Assembly (NCBI RefSeq): GCF_031456495.1
Contig: NZ_JAVDUW010000004.1
Location: 1-64,000, forward strand
Length of the DNA: 64,000 nucleotides
Reading direction: 5' to 3'
Source of the DNA: Pedococcus sp031456495
GTDB taxonomy: Bacteria; Actinomycetota; Actinomycetes; Actinomycetales; Dermatophilaceae
Shown here: positions 16,136-23,619 of the stretch, one piece after another
Layout of the letters: each line of letters starts with the position of its first letter
Position numbering within the stretch: position 1 is the first letter of the stretch
Made by a program: the position numbers and the translations under genes
The notes under the pieces: generated by a model
Databases searched by the model: none
What the model was told of the DNA's origin: nothing
The model's input: the letters and a program-made list of their open reading frames with translations, nothing else

Positions 16136-16224
16136 GCGCGAGGGACCTCTCGTGGGAGTGCGGTTCTCGGTGCCGGCCCGTCGTGGCCGTGATCGTGCGA
16201 CCACGACGGGACCGGGCGCTGCCG

Positions 16225-16632
16225 TCAGCTGTAGTACACGTCCGAGTGGGCGTCCTCGGTCGAGCCGTTGACCCGCGCGAACGCCGTGTGCTGGAACCGC
16301 TGCGACCCGCTGGGGTCCCAGATCGGGCACGAGGCGCTCGCCACGTAGTTCGTGAACCCTGCGGTCACGTACTTGCCGCACAGGGTGCCGTCGTAGCCGC
16401 TGCGCATCGAGTAGCCCTCCAGCGAGAGCCCGTACTGCTTGCTGCCGCAGATCATCCGGTAGCTCACGGTGATGGTGCTCGCGTCCTGCTGTGAGTAGAC
16501 GTTGTATGCCGTGCAGCCACTGCCGGCGCCGCCGGGGTCGATGACCGAGGCGGTCGCGCCCCCGGCCGCCCCCACGAGACCCACCGATGCGATCGTCGCA
16601 GCGACTGCGACCGAAGCCAGCTTCCTGACCAT
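16225..16632 (-). CDS. Small secreted protein
   Basis: A 135-residue exported protein. It begins MVRKLASVAVAATIASVGLV with a typical Sec signal peptide and probable cleavage after ATA or TAS near residue 30. The mature part of about 105 residues has four cysteines (GSGCTAY, MICGSK, TLCGKY, SASCPIW), probably two disulfides, and is rich in Tyr and Ser. No family recognised. AGGAGA lies 4-5 nt before the ATG at 16632. It may share a transcript with the lipoprotein gene downstream. Confidence 0.75.
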   Translation of the reverse strand: MVRKLASVAVAATIASVGLVGAAGGATASVIDPGGAGSGCTAYNVYSQQDASTITVSYRMICGSKQYGLSLEGYSMRSGYDGTLCGKYVTAGFTNYVASASCPIWDPSGSQRFQHTAFARVNGSTEDAHSDVYYS

Positions 16633-16800
16633 GTTTCTCTCCTCTGCGCCGTCCGGCGCGTCGCGGCGCCCACGTGGACCGTGGTGCGCGAGCCCATGGG
16701 CCTGCTGGGGAACGTAGGTTTCCGCGCGACCGCAGGGACATGCCGCCTGCGCCAAGCCGCAGCCGGTCTGGACACCTGTGGGCGGCGCGTGCTAGCGCCG

Positions 16801-16836
16801 GCCCGGCTGTGCGCCCGGCTGTGCGCCCGGCTGTGC
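16801..16836. repeat. Three perfect 12-bp tandem repeats
   Basis: The unit GCCCGGCTGTGC is repeated three times without change, in the spacer between the divergent secreted-protein and SRPBCC genes. A role as a regulator-binding iteron is possible; replication slippage is the simpler explanation. Confidence 0.8.
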
Positions 16837-16949
16837 GAGCCCGCCAGACGTGATTCCGCCGGGCCATTGCCAAGGACCCCGTCGGCGCGGTCGACTGTGG
16901 GGGTGGGTGCTGCCCACCCGGGGCGGCGCCGCTGCACACGGAGGTACCC

Positions 16950-17375
16950 ATGAGCACTGAGGTCGACGCGCTGCCCGACGACACCGAGGCCGGCGAGCCG
17001 GAGGTGGGCGTGCACGCCACCGCCACGATGGCCGCCGGTCCCGCGCACGTGTGGGAGCACCTCATCAGCCCCGCGGGCACCGAGGCGCTCCTCGGCGACG
17101 GTGCCCGGCTCGGGAACAAGGGGGAGCCGTGGCTCGCTGCCGACGGCACCCACGGCGTCGTCCGCAGCTACCACCCGCTCGAGCAGATCCGTGTCTCCTG
17201 GCACCCGGACGAGGACGGACCGCTCAGCATGCTCGACGTGCAGCTGCACCCCGACGGGGACGGCACGCGCGTCGACCTCTACCACGAGGGCCGTGGCATC
17301 GCGGGGGACCCGCGCGGCGACCAGAAGCACTGGGTCGACGCCCTCGGCCGCCTCGCCGACGGCATGACCGGCTGA
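16950..17375 (+). CDS. SRPBCC (START/AHSA1-like) family protein
   Basis: A 141-residue soluble protein with the SRPBCC ligand-binding fold. An acidic N-terminal tail (about 20 residues) precedes ATATMAAGPAHVWEHLISPA, which is the typical first strand and helix of the fold, and HWVDALGRLADGM forms the usual C-terminal helix. Members bind hydrophobic ligands or assist other proteins; the ligand is unknown. GGAGG lies 6 nt before the ATG. It is convergent with the MFS gene. Confidence 0.82.
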   Translation: MSTEVDALPDDTEAGEPEVGVHATATMAAGPAHVWEHLISPAGTEALLGDGARLGNKGEPWLAADGTHGVVRSYHPLEQIRVSWHPDEDGPLSMLDVQLHPDGDGTRVDLYHEGRGIAGDPRGDQKHWVDALGRLADGMTG

Positions 17376-17429
17376 CCGGGCCGCCGCACCACGCCTCGTC
17401 GGCGCCTGCGACGGCGTGGGCCGCCTCGC

Positions 17430-18776
17430 TCAGTGGCTGCGCGGCATGAGCGACGGGCGGGGGAGCCGCACCGACACCGACGTGAGCCCGAGCCGCAGCG
17501 ACGCCGCCCTGGCGAGGTGCCGGCACACCAGCACCGTCACCACCGCGGGCACCGCACCCGAGGCGAGCAGCGCTGCCCGGGGGCCGTATGCCTCGGCGAG
17601 CCACCCGACGACCGGCCCACCGACCGCGCCGCTCCCGATGAACACCAGCATGTAGACGCCGACGACCCGGCCACGCAGGTGGTCGGTCGCCGCCAGCTGC
17701 ACGAGCGACTGGGCGGAGGTGAGGAAGCCGAGGTTGGCCGCGCCCACGGCGACGAGCAGGACCGCGAACAGCAGCTGGCCCGGTGCCAGGGCCGCGACGA
17801 GCAGGGCCGTCGCCAGCGCCGTCCCCGCCTTGCCCACGGTGCGAAGCCGCAGCGGCCGGGTGCGCCGCGCGGTGGTCAGGGCGCCGCCGAGCGCGCCGAG
17901 TGCCACGACACCGTTGAGCAGCCCCAGCCCGGACGCGCCGGAGTGGAACTCGTCCTTGGCGAACGCCGCGAGCGTCACGGGCAGGCTGATCGTGAAGAAC
18001 CCGAACGCCCCCACCATGACGACCGGCCACAGGACGGTCGGCGTCACCACGGCATACCGCAGGCCGTCACGGACCCCCGGACGCCCGGCGCCCTCGGCGG
18101 CGGCAGCGAGGTGCCGCGCCCGGGTGTCGGCGCGGGTGGGCGTGTCCCGCATGAGCAGCAGCGCCGTGATCGGCGCCGTGAACGTCACCGCGTTGACGGC
18201 GAACGCCCAGCCGGCGCCGACGGTGCCCATGAGGACCCCGCCGATGACCGGGCCGGCCATGGCGCCGATCTGGAACGTGGAGGACACGAGGCTGATCGCG
18301 TTGGGCAGCTGCGAGCCGGGAACGACCTCGGAGACGAACGACTGGCGGGTCGGGTTGTCGACGGCTGCCACGACGCCGAGGACCCCGGCGAGGACGAAGA
18401 CGTGCCACACCTGGACGCGCCCGCTCAGCGCCAGCAGCGCGAGGACCGCGGCGGTCGCCGCCATCGACAGCTGGGTGATGAGGAGGATCAGCCGCTTGGG
18501 CAGCCGGTCGGCGAGCAGGCCGGCGTGCAGGCCGAAGACCAGCGTCGGCACGAACTGGCACGCAGTCGTGATCCCGACCGCGGTGGGGCTGTTGGTGAGG
18601 GTCAGCACGAGCCAGTCCTGCGCGATGCGCTGGATCCACCCGCCGGTGCCCGAGACGAGCAGTCCCGAGAGCAGGAGCCGGAAGTTCCGGTTTGCGAGGG
18701 AGGGGAAGGTCCGCGAGAAGTGTTGCGGGAGAAGGGGTCTGGCGATTCGGACAGAGGCGGCGTCGGTGGAGCTCAA
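17430..18776 (-). CDS. MFS transporter
   Basis: A roughly 448-residue permease with 12 predicted membrane helices, of the EntS/MFS_3-like drug or siderophore exporter type. The MFS motif between helices 2 and 3 reads AGLLADRLPKRLILLI. An N-terminal tail of about 35 residues precedes helix 1. The start is uncertain: I chose the TTG at 18776 with AGGA upstream; a TTG at 18830 would add 18 residues. It is divergent from a LysR regulator gene, which may control it. The transported compound is unknown. Confidence 0.85.
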   Translation of the reverse strand: MSSTDAASVRIARPLLPQHFSRTFPSLANRNFRLLLSGLLVSGTGGWIQRIAQDWLVLTLTNSPTAVGITTACQFVPTLVFGLHAGLLADRLPKRLILLITQLSMAATAAVLALLALSGRVQVWHVFVLAGVLGVVAAVDNPTRQSFVSEVVPGSQLPNAISLVSSTFQIGAMAGPVIGGVLMGTVGAGWAFAVNAVTFTAPITALLLMRDTPTRADTRARHLAAAAEGAGRPGVRDGLRYAVVTPTVLWPVVMVGAFGFFTISLPVTLAAFAKDEFHSGASGLGLLNGVVALGALGGALTTARRTRPLRLRTVGKAGTALATALLVAALAPGQLLFAVLLVAVGAANLGFLTSAQSLVQLAATDHLRGRVVGVYMLVFIGSGAVGGPVVGWLAEAYGPRAALLASGAVPAVVTVLVCRHLARAASLRLGLTSVSVRLPRPSLMPRSH

Positions 18777-18935
18777 GGGGTCGTCCTGGGCGAGTAGCGT
18801 CGGGTGGTGGAGTCGTACGGTGGACAGCAACAGGGTCCAGTGTCCTCCCCGTCGGCACGAGAAGCGCTATCGTTTCACGGAATCAGTTCTATAAGTGTCA
18901 TTGCGTTTCGTGATGACTGTCCAGGGAGGGCCTCC

Positions 18936-19811
18936 GTGTACGACCCCGAGCTGCTGCGGACCTTCCTCGCCGTCGTCCAGTCGCTGAGCTTCACGCGCGC
19001 CGCCGAGTCGCTGGGCCTCAGCCAGCCCACCGTCAGCCAGCACGTGCGCCGGCTGGAGGAGGCTGCCGGCCGGCCGCTCCTGGTCCGTGACACCCGCAGC
19101 GTCGCGCTCACCTCCGACGGCGAGGCGATGGCCGGCTTCGCCCGCGAGATCCTCGCCGTGCAGGACCGCGCCGTCGGCTACTTCACCGGGTCGCACCTGC
19201 AGGGGCGGCTGCGCTTCGGCGTCACCGACGACCTGGCGCTCACACCGCTGCCGCGGATCCTGCGCGACTTCCGGCACCTCTACCCGCGGATCGACCTCGA
19301 GCTGACGGTGCTGCAGAACGACGGCCTCATCCGCAGGATCGAGTCGGGCCACCTCGACGTCGCGTTCGTCAAGCGCAGCCCCGGCCAGCATCCGGCGATC
19401 CGGGGGCAGCTCGTCCGCCGCGACCAGCTCGTCTGGTGCGGCATCGACGGCACCCGCATCGACCCCGACCAGCCGGTGCCCCTCGTCGTCTACCAGGCGC
19501 CGAGCCTCAGCCGGGCCCTCAGCGTGCAGGCGCTGGAGAAGGTCGACCGCCGCAGCCGGATCACCTGCACGGTCCGTGGCGTCAACGGCGTCCTCGCGGC
19601 CGTGCGTGCCGGCCTGGGCATCGCCGTCCTCGCTCGCACACTCATGCCGTCCGACCTCGTCGAGCTGCCTGCCTCCTTCGGCCTGCCGAAGCTGCCGCAG
19701 CTCGACCTCGTCCTGCTCACCCGCAAGCAGGCGCCCGCCGAGGCGGCGAAGGCGCTCACCTCCGCCATCCTGGCCAGCGGCGCCCCGCTGACCCCCGTGG
19801 CCGGGAGTTAG
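18936..19811 (+). CDS. LysR family transcriptional regulator
   Basis: A 291-residue LysR-type regulator. The winged helix-turn-helix is at residues 2-60 (LLRTFLAVVQSLSFTRAAES, then LSQPTVSQHVRRLEE), followed by a substrate-binding domain from about 90 (LRFGVTDDLALTPLPRIL). The GTG at 18936 has GGGAGGG 5 nt upstream. It is divergent from the MFS exporter, the usual arrangement for a LysR regulator and its target. The intergenic region has an inverted TCACG/CGTGA pair flanking a TATAAG. Its 3' end overlaps the convergent amidase gene by 4 bp. Confidence 0.9.
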   Translation: MYDPELLRTFLAVVQSLSFTRAAESLGLSQPTVSQHVRRLEEAAGRPLLVRDTRSVALTSDGEAMAGFAREILAVQDRAVGYFTGSHLQGRLRFGVTDDLALTPLPRILRDFRHLYPRIDLELTVLQNDGLIRRIESGHLDVAFVKRSPGQHPAIRGQLVRRDQLVWCGIDGTRIDPDQPVPLVVYQAPSLSRALSVQALEKVDRRSRITCTVRGVNGVLAAVRAGLGIAVLARTLMPSDLVELPASFGLPKLPQLDLVLLTRKQAPAEAAKALTSAILASGAPLTPVAGS

Positions 19812-22099
19812 CGGACTCCGACGATGCGGGTGGTGGCGCCCCATGGGGCCTTGATCAGCTTGCGGGGCGCGAACCCTCCCTTGCCGCTGCCGGCGTACAC
19901 GTAGTCGACGTTGCCCGCAGTGCGGGCGACGAGGTCCGCCCGGCCGTCGCCGGTCAGGTCGCCCGTCGAGAGCACGGTGTTGTACGCCTGCCAGCCGCTC
20001 GAGATCGCGACGCCCGGCTGGTACCCGGTGGCCGTCGCAGTCGTCACCCCGGTTCCGCGATACAGGTAGAGCCGTCCCGCCGGGGTGCGGCCGAGGAGGT
20101 CCACCCTGCCGTCGCCGGTCACGTCGCCGGGCGTGATCAGCTGGCTGTACATCTGCCACCCCGTGCCGATCCTGCGCCAGCCCCCGAGGAAGCCGCCCCT
20201 CCCGTTGCCGGCGACGAGCCAGAGCTCGCCGTTCGTCTTGCGTGCCAGGAGGTCCGGCTTGCCGTCACCGGTCCAGTCGCCGGGGGTCACCAGGTCCGTG
20301 TACGCCGCCCAACCCCGGGCGATGAGCGTCCGGGCGCTGACCAGACCACCCTTGCCGTTGCCGCGGTACAGGTAGACGTCACCTGTGGGGGTGATGCCAA
20401 CGACGTCGGAGATGCGGTCGCCGGTGAGGTCGCCGGGGGAGACGACCTGCCGGTAGATGTTCCAGCCACCTCCGATGCGCACCGGGGTCCCGAATCCCCC
20501 CGAGCTGGCGGGATAGAAGTAGAGGTAGCCGTCGGCCGTGCGCCCGATGACGTCGCCCTTGCCGTCCGCGTTGAGACCGCTGACCGGCTTGGTCGGCGTG
20601 GGTGCGGGGGTGGGCGTCGGTGTGGGAGCCGGCGGCTTGGGCGCCGCGACCTGCGTGTAGCTCAGGCCGGACAGGGCTCGCCAGTCGTTGCCCGCGACCT
20701 TGCCGGTGACGACCAGCTTCGCCGCCGTCTGGAACTTGGTCACGCCACCCGCGGTGGCAGGGCCGAAGTCTCCATCGGCAGCGCCGACGGAGTAGCCGCG
20801 GCGGTTGAGCTCGAGCTGCAGGTCGCGCACGGCATACCCGGTCGAGCCGGTGCCGAGCGTGAGCGAGCCGTACGTCGACCACAGCTTCGCGGTCGGCACG
20901 GGCACCGGGCCGCTGGTCGTGGAGTAGCGCGCGTACAGGGCGGCCTTGCTGCGGATCGTGTCCATCTGCGGGTAGAGGTACCTGCCGGGGCACAGCGTGT
21001 AGGACGTGTTCTGGTGGGCGTTGATCGTCGGCAGGGTCGCCACGACGCCGGCCGCGTACTTCGTGCCCGTGCCACCGGCGGAGGTGAGCCGCGTCGTGCC
21101 CTGCGGGTCGACGCCGTACTGCGACAGCTTCCAGCCGGCGACCTTGGCGATGGAGTCGACCATGACCGCGGGGGCGGCCGCCGTCTCGTAGTTGCCGAGC
21201 GCCGCGATGCCCATCGTGTCGGTGTTGAAGCCCATGGCGTGCGCGCCCCGGACGGCGGTGGTGATCGACCCGGCACGGCCCTCGTAGACCCGGCCGAACT
21301 TGTCGACGAGGAAGTTGTAGGCGATGTCGGACCAGCCCAGGCCGCGGGTGTCGTACGCGTAGATGCCGCGGATCTGGGCGGCGGCGGTCGCAGTGGTGTA
21401 GTCGTTCGAGCTGGCCGTGTGGTGGATGACGATCGCCTTGACCGTCGAGTTGTAGGTCGCCGGGCCGCGCAGCGACTCGTCCGCACCCCACTGCTTGCGC
21501 GTGATGATCGTCGGGGCGATGGCGGCGGCCGAGGCCGAGGCGGCCGGGGTGCTGGGCGTGAGGTGCTGGTCGGCGGCCGAGGAGCCCGGGTCGATGGTGG
21601 TGACGCGCAGGTCCGGCAGCGGCTGGCCGTCGGTGGTGTCGACCCGCACCTGGATCGCGGTGGCGCCGTCGGTGACGATCGGGTTGGACCCGACACGGGC
21701 GCCGACCGACTCGACCGTCCCGACCTGGGGGCCGTCGTCGCTGACGCCGAGGTCCTCCCATCCGGTCCAGCCCGCGTCCTCGCGCAGGCGCACCGAGATG
21801 GTGATGTCGGCCTTGCGCAGCGGCGTCGAGCGCGACCACGAGACGCCGGCCACGGTGAACCGCGGACGGGCCTCCGGCGCGGTCAGCGTGCTCAGCGCGT
21901 GGCCGGGTCGGACGACCCGGCGGTCCCAGAGGCGGCCGGCGGCGAGCGGGTCGACCCCGCGCGCTCCGGTGGTCTGGACCTTCGGTGCCACCGGGTGGGG
22001 CGACACAGGGGCGGCGAACGAGACGGTGGGCAGGGCCACGAACACGGGGGTGATCGCGACAGCGGCGAGGGCGGCACGGAGAAGGCGCACGAGAGTCAT
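19808..22099 (-). CDS. Secreted N-acetylmuramoyl-L-alanine amidase with PG-binding and FG-GAP-like repeats
   Basis: A 763-residue exported cell-wall hydrolase. In order: a signal peptide (MTLVRLLRAALAAVAITPVF); an N-terminal region to about 180; an amidase_2/PGRP domain at about 190-370 (TRKQWGADESLRG, IVIHHTASSN with the zinc His, INAHQNTSYTLCPG with the later His and Cys); a peptidoglycan-binding-1 domain (LQLELNRRGYSVGAADGDFG, about 420-480); a Pro/Thr linker (APTPTPTPAPTPT); and about five FG-GAP/VCBS-like repeats with SPGDLTGDRISD-type calcium loops. It should cut the amide bond between MurNAc and the stem peptide. The ATG at 22099 places the signal correctly. Confidence 0.93.
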   Translation of the reverse strand: MTLVRLLRAALAAVAITPVFVALPTVSFAAPVSPHPVAPKVQTTGARGVDPLAAGRLWDRRVVRPGHALSTLTAPEARPRFTVAGVSWSRSTPLRKADITISVRLREDAGWTGWEDLGVSDDGPQVGTVESVGARVGSNPIVTDGATAIQVRVDTTDGQPLPDLRVTTIDPGSSAADQHLTPSTPAASASAAAIAPTIITRKQWGADESLRGPATYNSTVKAIVIHHTASSNDYTTATAAAQIRGIYAYDTRGLGWSDIAYNFLVDKFGRVYEGRAGSITTAVRGAHAMGFNTDTMGIAALGNYETAAAPAVMVDSIAKVAGWKLSQYGVDPQGTTRLTSAGGTGTKYAAGVVATLPTINAHQNTSYTLCPGRYLYPQMDTIRSKAALYARYSTTSGPVPVPTAKLWSTYGSLTLGTGSTGYAVRDLQLELNRRGYSVGAADGDFGPATAGGVTKFQTAAKLVVTGKVAGNDWRALSGLSYTQVAAPKPPAPTPTPTPAPTPTKPVSGLNADGKGDVIGRTADGYLYFYPASSGGFGTPVRIGGGWNIYRQVVSPGDLTGDRISDVVGITPTGDVYLYRGNGKGGLVSARTLIARGWAAYTDLVTPGDWTGDGKPDLLARKTNGELWLVAGNGRGGFLGGWRRIGTGWQMYSQLITPGDVTGDGRVDLLGRTPAGRLYLYRGTGVTTATATGYQPGVAISSGWQAYNTVLSTGDLTGDGRADLVARTAGNVDYVYAGSGKGGFAPRKLIKAPWGATTRIVGVR

Positions 22100-22250
22100 C
22101 CGGGGGGTCGTCGGGGGAACGGGGTGACGGGTGTGACGACTGTGAAGGGTGGCACCCGGAGTGGCGCTGTGTCGCATTTCGTCGGGCGGAATGGCCGTTC
22201 GGACGAGGCGTGAACGGCGTGTCGCGGCAACTCCGCGGCGTGTCGGAGCG

Positions 22251-22601
22251 CTAGCCGTCCGCGCGCAGACGCGCGTTGTCCTTGCGGAGGGCTGCGTTTC
22301 GGTCCCGTAGCTCGCGGTTGGCGTCGGTCAGGTCCCGGTTGGAGTCCTGCAGGTCCAGCACCATCTGCACGGCCGCGAGCGTGACGCCGTCCTCCACCAG
22401 ACCGGAGACCCGCCGGATGCGCTCGACGTCGTCGGCGCTGTACCGCCGGGTGCCGCCGCCGGTGCGCGCCGGCGTCACCAGGCCGTGCTGCTCGTAGAGC
22501 CTCAGGGTGGGCACGGCGAGGTCGGCCAGCTCGGCGGCCACCGAGATGGAGTACACCGGCCGGGCGCCGGCGGGTGCGCCGGTCCTGACCTGCTCCGTCA
22601 T
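22251..22601 (-). CDS. MerR family regulator, HspR-like
   Basis: A 116-residue regulator with an N-terminal MerR winged helix (YSISVAAELADLAVPTLRLY, then GTRRYSADDVERIRRVSGL, about residues 17-75) and a C-terminal coiled coil (DSNRDLTDANRELRDRNAAL). It resembles HspR, the repressor of actinobacterial heat-shock genes. It is divergent from an Hsp20 gene with 112 bp between the starts, so it probably represses hsp20 and itself. Confidence 0.85.
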   Translation of the reverse strand: MTEQVRTGAPAGARPVYSISVAAELADLAVPTLRLYEQHGLVTPARTGGGTRRYSADDVERIRRVSGLVEDGVTLAAVQMVLDLQDSNRDLTDANRELRDRNAALRKDNARLRADG

Positions 22602-22614
22602 GCGCGCGGAGCCC

Positions 22615-22643
22615 TTGACAGACCGTATGCCGCGTGGTTAGAA
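22615..22643 (+). promoter_or_regulatory. Probable promoter of the hsp20 gene
   Basis: TTGACA (22615-22620) is followed by a 17-bp spacer and TTAGAA (22638-22643). The -35 is a perfect match to the vegetative consensus and the -10 is weaker. It points toward the Hsp20 gene, with a leader of about 60 nt. Confidence 0.6.
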
Positions 22644-22655
22644 AATCTGTAGCGC

Positions 22656-22676
22656 ACGACTGAGATCCTAGCAGTC
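22656..22676. promoter_or_regulatory. Possible HspR/MerR operator
   Basis: CGACTG-N9-CAGTCG is an inverted repeat just downstream of the predicted hsp20 transcription start, where a bound repressor could act. It does not match the published HAIR sequence (CTTGAGT-N7-ACTCAAG), so the assignment is tentative. Confidence 0.4.
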
Positions 22677-22713
22677 GGCGGCGCAGCGACAGCAGACACT
22701 GGAGGTGGTTGAG

Positions 22714-23136
22714 ATGCTCATGCGGACTGACCAGTTCCGCGAGCTGGACCAGCTGGCGCAGCAGGTCCTGGGGACCGTGGCACGTCCCACCGTGATGCCG
22801 ATGGACGCCTGGCGCGAGGGCGACCGGTTCGTCGTCGAGTTCGACCTGCCGGGCGTCGACCCGTCGTCGGTCGACCTCGACGTCGAGCGCAACGTCCTGA
22901 CCGTCCGGGCCGAGCGCCCGAGGCTCGACGACGGGCACGAGTCCATCGCGTCCGAGCGACCGCGCGGCGTCTTCAGCCGTCAGCTCTTCCTGGGGGACAC
23001 CCTCGACCTCGAGCGCATCGAGGCGTCCTACTCCGACGGCGTGCTCCGGCTCACCGTGCCGATCGCCGAGGCGGCCAAGCCCCGCAAGATCGAGATCAAC
23101 GCAGGGCACCGCACCCCGCACGCCATCTCCGCCTGA
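22714..23136 (+). CDS. Hsp20/alpha-crystallin small heat-shock protein
   Basis: A 140-residue small heat-shock protein that binds unfolding proteins as an ATP-independent holdase. The alpha-crystallin domain spans about residues 35-125 (AWREGDRFVVEFDLPGVDPS, ERNVLTVRAER, and GVLRLTVPIAE near the end). The ATG at 22714 is chosen because GGAGG lies 7 nt upstream; a GTG at 22705 overlaps that ribosome site. It is divergent from the MerR-type regulator and followed by a small gene in the same direction, probably one operon. Confidence 0.92.
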   Translation: MLMRTDQFRELDQLAQQVLGTVARPTVMPMDAWREGDRFVVEFDLPGVDPSSVDLDVERNVLTVRAERPRLDDGHESIASERPRGVFSRQLFLGDTLDLERIEASYSDGVLRLTVPIAEAAKPRKIEINAGHRTPHAISA

Positions 23137-23173
23137 CCGGCGGCCGACTGCTGGGAAGGAGGTGGTCGAGCCG

Positions 23174-23479
23174 ATGACCGTGGTCGGGGTGGCGACGACC
23201 GCACAGGCGTGGGGCGCGCTGGAGCTGGACCCCGGCGTGGGGACGGATGCCGCGTGGGCCCGGGTGGACCTGCTGCTCGAGGACGAGCAGTGGCTCCACG
23301 AGGAGTTCGAGGCCCTGACGGCCGACCTGGAGCAGCAGACGCCCCCACGGCGCGGTGCCCCCGACCGCGAGGACCGTCCGAGGCCGGGGCGGCACCGGCG
23401 CCGCTGGGCGGTGCAGGGACCGCCGGCCCCAGGGGCCCACGGGCACGTCCCGGGGCGCGAGCGGTCGCCGCCCGGCTGA
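23174..23479 (+). CDS. Small hypothetical protein in the hsp20 operon
   Basis: A 101-residue soluble protein. The first half is acidic and helical (WARVDLLLEDEQWLHEEFEA) and the second half is disordered, rich in Arg and Pro. No family recognised. AAGGAGG stands 11 nt before the ATG; the leader resembles that of the hsp20 gene 37 bp upstream, so the two are probably co-transcribed and heat-inducible. A strong terminator follows. Confidence 0.65.
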   Translation: MTVVGVATTAQAWGALELDPGVGTDAAWARVDLLLEDEQWLHEEFEALTADLEQQTPPRRGAPDREDRPRPGRHRRRWAVQGPPAPGAHGHVPGRERSPPG

Positions 23480-23491
23480 CAGGCGGATGCG

Positions 23492-23527
23492 AGAGGTCCC
23501 ACCGGGCTCGAGCCCGGTGGGACCTCT
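23492..23527. terminator. Terminator of the hsp20 operon
   Basis: A perfect 36-bp palindrome (left arm AGAGGTCCCACCGGGCTC) starting 12 bp after the stop. It can also end transcription coming from the glycosidase gene on the other strand. Confidence 0.85.
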
Positions 23528-23619
23528 GTGCTGCTCGGTGGTCAGCGTCTGCGCGGTGGTCAGCGCCGCTCTGGGCTGCTGCTCGGTCAGTGCTGCTGCG
23601 CGGCCGGCGCCGCCCCAGG

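Noticed and set aside
19436..22213. 925-codon open frame on the plus strand
   Set aside because: It is antisense to the amidase and overlaps LysR in another frame; no domain is visible.
23528..23619. CTGCTCGGTGGTCAGCG-like direct repeats
   Set aside because: Short, imperfect and without context; probably slippage next to the terminator.
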